From positions 1-12,415 of the forward strand of contig JACQZL010000302.1 of the NCBI GenBank assembly GCA_016213865.1: DNA of 12,415 nt. The letters are read 5' to 3'. Below the pieces are notes generated by a model. The model saw only the letters and a program-made list of their open reading frames with translations. It was not told where the DNA came from and did no database searches. Positions 7,012-12,415 of this stretch are shown here, piece by piece; the first letter of the stretch is position 1; each line of letters starts with the position of its first letter. This DNA comes from Candidatus Rifleibacteriota bacterium. GTDB taxonomy: Bacteria; UBP17; UBA6191; JACPRK01. Position numbers and translations under genes: made by a program.

Positions 7012-8916
7012 TTACCCGGTCCGCTTGCCCCTGAGCAGGTGGTACTTCTTGATGACCTTCTTGAGGTCCGCCACCTTGAAGGGCTTGTCGATGATGTCGA
7101 AGGCGTCGAGGCCGAAGACCTCCTTGGCCATCGAATCTTCGAGGCTGCCGGTCACGATGACGACCGGGAGGCCGGGCTGGATGGCCTTGAGGCGTTTGAA
7201 GGTGTCGATCCCGGAGATCTTCGGCATCTTCAGGTCGAGGAAGACGATGTCCACCCGTTCGCTCTTGACCGCCTCGATGGCGTCGAAGCCCGAGGAGAAT
7301 TCGGAGACGATGTGGTTGTCGTTGAGGAAGATCTCCTTGCAGAGGGCCCGGATGTCGTCCTCGTCGTCGACCAGCATCACGCGCAGCCGTTCCTGATCCT
7401 CGGCCACTAGCTGGGCCTCCTCGGCCTTGGGCTTCACGTCGCCCTGCTCGTGCTTGGGAAGGGTGATGTGGAACGCGGCGCCCTCGCCCGGGCGGGACTC
7501 GAGGGACAGGGTCCCGCGGTACTTGTCGACGATGTTCTGGACGATCGCGAGGCCCAGGCCCGTGCCCTTGCCCGATTCCTTCGTGGTGAAGAAGGGCTGG
7601 AAGATCTTCTGCTGGATCTCGGGCGGCACGCCGGGGCCGGAGTCCTGGATGACCACCCGGATGGTGGTCTCGGAGTTGACGGTCTTGATCGTCAGGGTGC
7701 CGCCGGTCTTCTCCATGGCGTCCTTGGCGTTGACGATCAGGTTGAAGAAGATCTGCTGCAGCTCGCTCTCGTTGCCCCAGTAGGGTGGCAACATCGAGGA
7801 GTACTCGGTCACGACCTTGATGTTCTGCACCAGGAGCTGCTTGCCCAGCAGCTCGAGGGTCTCGCTCAGGGTCTGGTTGACGTTGATGGGGACGATGTCG
7901 ACGTCGGACTTTCGCGAGAACTTGAGGAGGTTCCCGACGATGGTGCGGCAGCGCTCGGCCTGGCGCTGGATCTTGAGCAGGCTGTCGTTGGCGGTCTTCT
8001 CGTCGGGCTTGGATTCGAGCAGCAGCTCGCTGTAGCCGAGGATGACCGAGAGCGGGTTCTTGATCTCGTGCGCGACCCCGCCGGCCAGCAGGCCGATGGC
8101 CGCGAGCTTCTCGGAGTGGATGAGCTGTTCTTCCAGGCGCTTCTTCTCGGTGATGTCGCGGCAGAGGACGATGACGCCCTGCAGGCTGTCGTCGTTTCCG
8201 AAGAGCGGGTGCGTGCCGAAGCCGACCAGGGTCGTGCCGAAGCCGACCATCCGGGTCTCTCCGTTGGCCTGCATCTCGATCTCCTGGTAGTCGAGGTTGT
8301 GCACCGACGAGAGGGTCTCGCGAATGATGGGCAGCAGCGGAGCGAGCGTCGGAAAGTCGGTCACCTGGTGCCCGCGGGCCGACTGGGAATCCAGGCCGAA
8401 CAGCTTGGCCGCGGCCGGATTGATCAGATAGATCTTGTAGCTCGTGTCGACGACCATCAGGCCGGACACGAGACTCTGGATGATGTTGTGGAGCGAGAAG
8501 TTGTCCTTGCGGAGCTCGGCCGTGAGCCGGCGGTTCTCTTCCAGGACGCGGTAGTGGTCGTAGGCTTGCTTGATGAAGATGCGAAGCTCGGCCACCTCCC
8601 AGGGTTTGCGGATGAAGCCGTAGATCTGCCCCCGGTTGATCGCGTCCGCCAGGGCGTCGATGTCCGGGTACCCGGTGATAAGCATGCGGACGATCTCCGG
8701 GTACTTCTCGCGGACCTTGACCAGGAGCTCGCTGCCGGTCATCCCCTCCATGTGGTAATCGGCGAGCAGCACATGGACCGGCTGGCGAGAGACGAGCTCC
8801 AGCGCCTCCGGTCCCGAGGACGCGGTCAGCACGTCGTACTGCGGGACGAAGATGCCGCGGAACAGCTCCAGTATGCGTTCCTCATCGTCGACGACGAGAA
8901 TCGTTCCCTTGTCCAT
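7012..8916 (-). CDS. Soluble hybrid sensor histidine kinase, REC-PAS-HisKA-HATPase-REC
   Basis: This 634-residue cytoplasmic phosphorelay kinase has no signal peptide or membrane helix. An N-terminal receiver (5-120) carries the acidic pair D10/D11, phospho-acceptor D53 in LLADYHM, T81 and K104. A short helix leads to a PAS domain (about 143-255, with GLMVVDTSYKIYLINPAAAKLFG) ending in the classic CRDITEKKRLEEQL junction. The HisKA box has the phosphorylated His283 in GGVAHEIKNPLSVILGYSELL. The HATPase domain (378-487) has N396 in NLIVNAKDAM, DSGPG (425-429), FQPFFTTK and GKGTGLGL (449-456). A second receiver (511-628) has D516-D518, D561 in FLDLKMP, T589 and K611. All key residues are intact. 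The start is ATG 8916 with GGAGGT (8925-8920) just upstream. There is no DNA-binding output and no partner regulator next door, so its target is elsewhere. The N-terminal receiver suggests input from another kinase. Confidence 0.96.
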   Translation of the reverse strand: MDKGTILVVDDEERILELFRGIFVPQYDVLTASSGPEALELVSRQPVHVLLADYHMEGMTGSELLVKVREKYPEIVRMLITGYPDIDALADAINRGQIYGFIRKPWEVAELRIFIKQAYDHYRVLEENRRLTAELRKDNFSLHNIIQSLVSGLMVVDTSYKIYLINPAAAKLFGLDSQSARGHQVTDFPTLAPLLPIIRETLSSVHNLDYQEIEMQANGETRMVGFGTTLVGFGTHPLFGNDDSLQGVIVLCRDITEKKRLEEQLIHSEKLAAIGLLAGGVAHEIKNPLSVILGYSELLLESKPDEKTANDSLLKIQRQAERCRTIVGNLLKFSRKSDVDIVPINVNQTLSETLELLGKQLLVQNIKVVTEYSSMLPPYWGNESELQQIFFNLIVNAKDAMEKTGGTLTIKTVNSETTIRVVIQDSGPGVPPEIQQKIFQPFFTTKESGKGTGLGLAIVQNIVDKYRGTLSLESRPGEGAAFHITLPKHEQGDVKPKAEEAQLVAEDQERLRVMLVDDEDDIRALCKEIFLNDNHIVSEFSSGFDAIEAVKSERVDIVFLDLKMPKISGIDTFKRLKAIQPGLPVVIVTGSLEDSMAKEVFGLDAFDIIDKPFKVADLKKVIKKYHLLRGKRTG

Positions 8917-8919
8917 CGG

Positions 8920-8925
8920 ACCTCC
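8920..8925 (-). promoter_or_regulatory. Shine-Dalgarno of the hybrid kinase
   Basis: GGAGGT on the minus strand ends 3 bases before ATG 8916. It is the only full Shine-Dalgarno match seen at a start in this window and fixes that start. The spacing is short but workable if pairing uses the GGAG part. Confidence 0.7.
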
Positions 8926-9001
8926 GTAGCCTCACCCTCAGTCTACACCATCGGCGCGGACCAGGTGTGTGCCCCCGGCCGGATGAGGTACCATCCGAAC
9001 C

Positions 9002-9439
9002 ATGCCAAACCAGAGAATCGTAGGCCACACTCTCCTGTTCGTCGGATGGGTCGCCCTTGGACTCGCGCTCGCGGGGCCGCTCGGAGCCCAGGGCCAGATG
9101 CCGCCGTTGACCGTGTCTCAGGGCGGCCAGGTGCCGCTCTTCGCATCCCTGGCCGGCACTCCGGAGGCGGGCGTGCTGGCGGGCCTGCCGTCGGTGCGTC
9201 GCCAGTCGCTGGACGGGTTGACCTTCGAGCAGAAGGTGCGCCGCGCGGAACTGTCGAAGCTGAGGGCGGACCTGGACGCGATCCGGTCCCAGCTACCGGC
9301 GAACCGAACCGATCCGGCCGCCCACGCGGTCAACTGTGCTCTCCGCGTGGCCCTCGTCGGGAGGCTGAACCGCCTCGCAACCATCGTGACGCGCCTGGCG
9401 GAAGTCGATCGGGAACTGGACCGACGGCGCGACCGCTGA
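9002..9439 (+). CDS. Small exported protein of unknown function
   Basis: The protein has 145 residues and I do not recognise a family. Residues 1-30 form a signal peptide (VGHTLLFVGWVALGLALAGPLGAQG, likely cleaved after GAQ or GAQG). A Pro/Gly-containing stretch follows. From about residue 78 to the end it is predicted helical and highly charged, with heptad-like leucines (LSKLRADLDAIRSQL, then LVGRLNRLATIVTRLAEVDREL), so a short coiled coil or helical hairpin is likely. A single Cys sits in the middle of the mature chain (VNCALRV). GAGGT at 8986-8990 with an 11-base spacer is a possible ribosome-binding site. The gene is divergent from the hybrid kinase (85-base gap) and convergent with the Ser/Thr kinase (18-base gap), so it is a single-gene unit. 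High third-position GC supports a real gene. Confidence 0.7.
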   Translation: MPNQRIVGHTLLFVGWVALGLALAGPLGAQGQMPPLTVSQGGQVPLFASLAGTPEAGVLAGLPSVRRQSLDGLTFEQKVRRAELSKLRADLDAIRSQLPANRTDPAAHAVNCALRVALVGRLNRLATIVTRLAEVDRELDRRRDR

Positions 9440-9457
9440 AGCCGCCCGGGAGCCGAA

Positions 9458-11548
9458 CTACTTCTCCGGCAGCACCAGCGTCACGGTCCGCAAGTTCCTG
9501 CGAGAGACGACGTGATCGAAGAGGCGGCGTGACGTGAGCCAGCCTTCGTAATCGCCCGGAGGCAGCACACCTGGGCCCAGGCTCAGGGTCACCAGCGACC
9601 AGGCCTCGCTCCGGCGCGCGGAAAGGACATTCACGATGGGCAGGACCAGGGCCCGCGCCGCCGGTCCCGGCTTCAGATGGAGGAGGAACGCCGACTGGGC
9701 GTCCAGTTCGTCGACCGTCGCCACGAACCGGACAGGCCCCGTCAGCCCGGCCGGAAGGCGAAACCGTGCCAGAGGCTCGCGCTGGCGGATCCGGTCGGTC
9801 GTCTCGAGGTACTCCACGAGACCGTCGAGCTTGCGCTTCGTCTGGACGTTGTCGTAAGCCCAGGTGTCGGAGTTGCCCGTCACCGCCAGCAGCGGAATCC
9901 GGACCAGGGGTGGCGGGAAAGCCTGCTCGATGGCCCGCAGAAGGGCGGTCTCCGACCCGGTCGCCGCGCTCCCGGTCAGCCTCGTCGTCTGATAGGCGAT
10001 GCGCCCCGAGAGCTTGGGCAAGACGCCCAGGGGGCCCGGCCGGTTCCAGGCTTCGTGGCAGAGGTCATACCGCAGCATGGAGAGGAGCTCCTCTCCATGG
10101 TTCACCCGCTCGTCCCAGGAGAGGTGCGGACCCAGAAAGGTCTCGGGGGCCGTCTTGACCCGCGTCAGGCACGCCGCCAGCAAGCTCGAGGCGGCGGCCC
10201 GCCCTTCGGCCTCGAGGAGTCCTGCTCGCTGGGCCGAGGTGGCTCTGGTGATACGGGAATCGAGCACCTCGGCCCTGTTGCTCGGCGCAAAGGCCCTGAG
10301 CGCCAGGGTGAGGTTGCCCGGCTCGGGGGCCGCGAGGGCTGCCGTCGCTCGATTCGAAGTCAAAGGACTCACTGGGGCTGCCGAGGTCGCGGTCCGGATC
10401 GCCGGGGCGCCGGTCCTGCCGGGTTCCGACGGCGAGTCGGAGTCCGTGCGAGGTCCGGTAACGTAGAAGCCCCCGGCCGCGCCGAGGGCCAGCGCCATGC
10501 ATACGCCTGCGGCGGCGAGCAACGATCGCACCCCCGACTGCCGGGGGCCTCCGGGGGCCGTGCCTGACGCCGGCCCCGTCTCCACCCTCCCCCTCCGGGG
10601 GAGGGCCGGGGTGGGGACCGCTTGGGCCGGTCCGGGCGACGGGGAAGACGCCTTCGCGGGGGCCTCTGCCTCAGGAGCGGCTCGGGCGGAGGCGTCAGGG
10701 GGAAGGGCCCGTCGCTGGACCGCCGAGCGGCGTTCGGCTGCCTTGAGGTCGGCTTCCAGCTCGTCCGGCGTCTGGTAACGGACCGCGGGGTCCTTTTCGA
10801 GACAGTTGAAGACGAAGTTGACCAGCGCGGCCGGGATGGCGTTTGCTTCCACCGGCAGGGGAGGAGGTTGCTGCTTGACGATCATCGGGAAGACCTCGGT
10901 GGGGGTCTTGCCCTCGAAGGGAAGCCGGCCGGCGAGCATCCGATAGAGGATGACGCCGAGTGCCCAGATGTCCGCGCTGGGACTGACGGTGGCGCCGCGC
11001 AGGAGCTCTGGAGCGAGGTAGGCCGGGGTGCCGACCAGGCAGTGCTCGCGAGTGATGGGGGTGGCGTGCAGGTCCTTGACCAGGCCGAAGTCGGTCAGGA
11101 TGGCCCTTCCGCTGCCATCGATCATCACGTTGGCCGGCTTGAGGTCCCGGTGGATGAACCCCAGCGGCATGTAGTACTTGAAGGCAGCCACGATGTCCCG
11201 CGCCACGCGCAGCGTCATCGAGATCGGCTGGACCGGCTTTTCATCGAGAAGTTCCTGGAGGTCGCGCGCCCGGAGCAACTCCATCGCGTAATAGAAGACG
11301 CCCTGTTCGTGCCCGTAGTCGAAGACGCGAACGATGTTGGGGTGGGAGAGGCGGGCGCAGCTCGAGGCCTCTCTCAGGAACCGCTTGGCCAGGTCCCCCT
11401 GGGGGTCGACCGACTCCTCGCGCAGGACCTTGAGGGCCACCTCGCGGCCCAGCTCCTCGTGAACGGCGAGGAAGACAGTGCCCATCCCTCCGCGTCCGAG
11501 GACGCTCTGGACCAGGTACCTGCCCAGGCGTTTGCCTTGGTTGGTCAT
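9458..11548 (-). CDS. Membrane-anchored Hanks-type serine/threonine protein kinase
   Basis: This 696-residue protein has a cytoplasmic kinase domain (about 10-270) with every catalytic element. These are the Gly-rich loop LGRGGMGTVF (17-26), Lys40 in VALK, Glu60 of helix C, HRDLKPAN (Asp135, Asn140), DFG (153-155) and APE (179-181). Arg before the catalytic Asp makes it an RD kinase, likely activated by activation-loop phosphorylation (Thr163/Thr166/Thr174). A Pro/Ala-rich linker (280-340) contains ALPRRGRV, which is encoded by a GC palindrome shared with position 12-32. One transmembrane helix (about 341-363) is followed by a predicted periplasmic domain of about 330 residues that I do not recognise; it is not PASTA, WD40 or TPR by eye. 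The last 90 residues look beta-rich (ending NLRTVTLVLPEK). ATG 11548 is the start; the leader lacks a Shine-Dalgarno. No phosphatase or obvious substrate is adjacent. Confidence 0.94.
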   Translation of the reverse strand: MTNQGKRLGRYLVQSVLGRGGMGTVFLAVHEELGREVALKVLREESVDPQGDLAKRFLREASSCARLSHPNIVRVFDYGHEQGVFYYAMELLRARDLQELLDEKPVQPISMTLRVARDIVAAFKYYMPLGFIHRDLKPANVMIDGSGRAILTDFGLVKDLHATPITREHCLVGTPAYLAPELLRGATVSPSADIWALGVILYRMLAGRLPFEGKTPTEVFPMIVKQQPPPLPVEANAIPAALVNFVFNCLEKDPAVRYQTPDELEADLKAAERRSAVQRRALPPDASARAAPEAEAPAKASSPSPGPAQAVPTPALPRRGRVETGPASGTAPGGPRQSGVRSLLAAAGVCMALALGAAGGFYVTGPRTDSDSPSEPGRTGAPAIRTATSAAPVSPLTSNRATAALAAPEPGNLTLALRAFAPSNRAEVLDSRITRATSAQRAGLLEAEGRAAASSLLAACLTRVKTAPETFLGPHLSWDERVNHGEELLSMLRYDLCHEAWNRPGPLGVLPKLSGRIAYQTTRLTGSAATGSETALLRAIEQAFPPPLVRIPLLAVTGNSDTWAYDNVQTKRKLDGLVEYLETTDRIRQREPLARFRLPAGLTGPVRFVATVDELDAQSAFLLHLKPGPAARALVLPIVNVLSARRSEAWSLVTLSLGPGVLPPGDYEGWLTSRRLFDHVVSRRNLRTVTLVLPEK
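10585..10605. repeat. REP-like GC palindrome inside the kinase coding sequence
   Basis: Perfect 9-base arms (ccctccccc and gggggaggg) flank a TCC loop. The 21-base core is the exact inverse of 12-32. It encodes linker residues of about 315-321 in the Ser/Thr kinase, between the kinase domain and the transmembrane helix, where a neutral in-frame insertion would be tolerated. Confidence 0.75.
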
Positions 11549-11563
11549 GGGCGAAAAAAGTCG

Positions 11564-11592
11564 TTGACTTCTCGGTATCGCGATGATAGCAT
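11564..11592 (+). promoter_or_regulatory. Sigma70-type promoter of the putative noncoding RNA
   Basis: TTGACT (11564-11569) is followed after 17 bases by TAGCAT (11587-11592). The -35 matches 5 of 6 bases and the -10 matches 4 of 6. Transcription would start near 11599, running away from the kinase gene. It lies within the 5' leader region of the kinase, so the two transcription units are divergent and closely packed; a weaker TATCAT (11588-11583) on minus could be the -10 of the kinase. Confidence 0.6.
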
Positions 11593-11598
11593 CGCACC

Positions 11599-12160
11599 CC
11601 TCCGAACGGAGAGGCAGCCGACAAACGGGCGGGGTCGCCCGGAGGATGCCAGTAACGTTCGAAGGACGGCGCGCAGTTCTGCAGGACCAACCGCCGTAAC
11701 GCCGGCAGGCCCGAGGGACCGGCGGGGCGGCAGCCCGAAAACTGAAGTGGCCCTGGGATCCTCGTGTACCCGAGGATGTGGTTGGACAAGGATCGACCGC
11801 GGGATGCGGGCGGAAACTGATCGCAGATCAGCGAAAGCCCAGTGCATCAGGTCCTTTGAAGCAAAGGTACTGAAGGCAGGAAAGGCCCCCGAACTGCCCC
11901 GGCCAGAGGGTTCAAAGACTGACGCCGGCCCTCTTGGCAACCAAGTTCCGTCTGGCGCCAAGCTCGACGGGAAGCGATGGCCTCAATTCCCGCTCGGCAC
12001 GAAACAAGCGGAACAACGCCGTCAGCAGGTCATCTTCGAAGAGCCAGGTCTCGAAAGAAACCGCGCTCTCAGAAGACAGGTGGATGGACCCAAGAGGGTC
12101 AAGGCCCCGCGAAAACACATCCCCTGACAAGCCCCCTCGCCCCAAAGGCGTGGGGGTTTT
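11599..12160 (+). ncRNA. Putative large structured noncoding RNA (about 560 nt), family unknown
   Basis: The stretch is bounded by a promoter (11564-11592) and an intrinsic terminator (12132-12160). In between I count consecutive stems: ctcc/ggag (11600-11611); ggca/tgcc (11613-11650) enclosing cgggcg/cgcccg (11626-11641); acggc/gccgt (11666-11697); cgccgg/ccggcg (11700-11724); atcctcg/cgaggat (11758-11777); ctgatc/gatcag (11817-11831); cagt/actg (11840-11872) enclosing cctttg/caaagg (11853-11867); gccagaggg/ccctcttggc with one bulge (11902-11938); ccgtc/gacgg (11948-11970); gaccc/gggtc (12087-12100). Linkers are A-rich on the plus strand (gaaaactgaa, ggaaactga, gcgaaagc, gaaacaagcggaaca, gcgaaaac), as expected for unpaired RNA. 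The longest ATG frame inside (11804-12127) has only about 60% GC at third positions and uses rare codons, unlike neighbouring genes. I found no signature of RNase P RNA, tmRNA, SRP RNA or a self-splicing intron. Exact ends and function are unknown. Confidence 0.65.
12132..12160 (+). terminator. Rho-independent terminator of the putative RNA
   Basis: ccccc plus cgcc (12132-12136 and 12138-12141) pair with ggcg plus ggggg (12147-12150 and 12152-12156). There is one T-T mismatch and a CCAAA loop, followed by TTTT. This gives a GC-rich stem of nine pairs oriented for plus-strand transcription. Confidence 0.75.
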
Positions 12161-12314
12161 GCCATTCCACGGCCCAGGCGGCGGGCTGTCGGGTCCGGCC
12201 CCGGACGCGGCCAGGTCCGCTTGTGCCCAGGCTGCGCCCAATGGCATTAAATCCTCATGGTTCCCATCTCCTGCCATGGATTTGCCGGCGAGGCCGCAAC
12301 GACAGCCACGCCGC
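12161..12314. other. Intergenic stretch without recognised features
   Basis: There is no convincing gene, promoter or structured repeat between the RNA terminator and the terminal inverted-repeat element. The short frames here have no signal peptide, domain or coding bias. Confidence 0.5.
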
Positions 12315-12410
12315 AAGGTAGAAGCGGCTTCCAGCCGCTTTTTGGGCGCCTGGTCACACGATAGCGATTTGCCCGGACTTGTGGAAGCGGCAAGATGCCG
12401 CTTCTACCTT
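12315..12410. mobile_element. MITE-like inverted-repeat element
   Basis: This 96-base element is bounded by perfect 14-base terminal inverted repeats, aaggtagaagcggc (12315-12328) and gccgcttctacctt (12397-12410). Each end also folds on its own: aagcggc-TTCCA-gccgctt (12322-12340, followed by a T-run, so it could terminate plus-strand transcripts) and gaagcggca-AGA-tgccgcttc (12384-12404). It carries no coding capacity. No target-site duplication is evident, and the window ends 5 bases later. The layout resembles a non-autonomous miniature element or paired REP (BIME-like) unit. Confidence 0.7.
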
Positions 12411-12415
12411 TCCGA

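Noticed and set aside
7450..9537. Very long plus-strand frame opposite the hybrid kinase
   Set aside because: It is antisense to a gene with complete, correctly ordered domain motifs and has low-complexity D/E/G/L-rich composition, typical of a shadow frame in GC-rich DNA.
11910..11924. gttcaaagactgacg, resembling the R element of group I introns
   Set aside because: There is no matching S element (AAGATATAGTC-like) downstream to form P7 and no interrupted host gene. The segment also lies in the loop of a strong 9-bp stem (11902-11938).
11804..12127. 107-residue ATG frame within the putative RNA, ending 4 bases before the terminator stem
   Set aside because: Third-position GC is only about 60%, against much higher values in neighbouring genes. 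It uses rare codons (AGA, GTA, GGA, TTT), has no ribosome-binding site and shows no domain. The stop near the terminator appears to be chance, though a short basic protein cannot be fully excluded.
11599..12160. RNase P RNA, tmRNA or SRP RNA
   Set aside because: GAGGAAAGTCC-type P4 sequence, ACAGAA element, T-loop plus CCA end and GGAAGCAG-type SRP loop were all looked for on both strands and not found.
1..12415. CRISPR array, tRNA or rRNA genes
   Set aside because: There is no series of equal repeats with unique spacers, no cloverleaf with a T-loop and anticodon arm, and no rRNA core sequence. The repeats present are dispersed palindromes.

Overview
This is a GC-rich (mid-60s %) chromosomal window from what looks like an uncultivated or poorly sampled Gram-negative-type bacterium. 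The reasons are a Hanks-type Ser/Thr kinase with a transmembrane segment, a multi-domain hybrid histidine kinase, signal peptides on exported proteins, a surface-polysaccharide gene set, and several families of short palindromic intergenic repeats. No rRNA, tRNA or phylogenetic marker is present, so the phylum cannot be fixed; Acidobacteriota, Myxococcota or a related candidate phylum would fit.

Left part (1-5397), all genes on the minus strand. In transcription order these are a polytopic GT-C-like membrane protein (5069 to 3150), a GT4-family glycosyltransferase (3153 to 1987, sharing a 4-base stop/start overlap with the former), and a Wzx-type polysaccharide flippase (1548 to 58). Together they look like part of a surface or extracellular glycan assembly locus. 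The first pair is flanked by two directly oriented copies of one interspersed repeat (1658-1772 and 5199-5290). The 438-base gap before the flippase also holds a tandem hairpin cluster.

Middle (5398-9439). A secreted subtilisin-family protease with a C-terminal membrane anchor is on plus, behind a clear sigma70-type promoter. It converges on a soluble REC-PAS-HisKA-HATPase-REC hybrid kinase on minus. Divergent from that kinase is a small exported protein of unknown function on plus.

Right part (9458-12415). A membrane-anchored Ser/Thr protein kinase on minus carries a GC palindrome inside its linker; the same palindrome lies downstream of the flippase. Divergent from it, a well-formed plus-strand promoter (TTGACT, 17 bases, TAGCAT) and an intrinsic terminator 540 bases later enclose about 560 bases. 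This stretch has no coding character but holds at least ten consecutive local stem-loops joined by A-rich linkers. It matches no large RNA family I can recall (RNase P, tmRNA, SRP, group I or II intron) and is the best candidate for an undescribed element: a large structured noncoding RNA. The window ends in a MITE-like inverted-repeat element.

All calls come from reading the sequence. Family names rest on visible motifs, and promoters, the RNA and the terminators are predictions.
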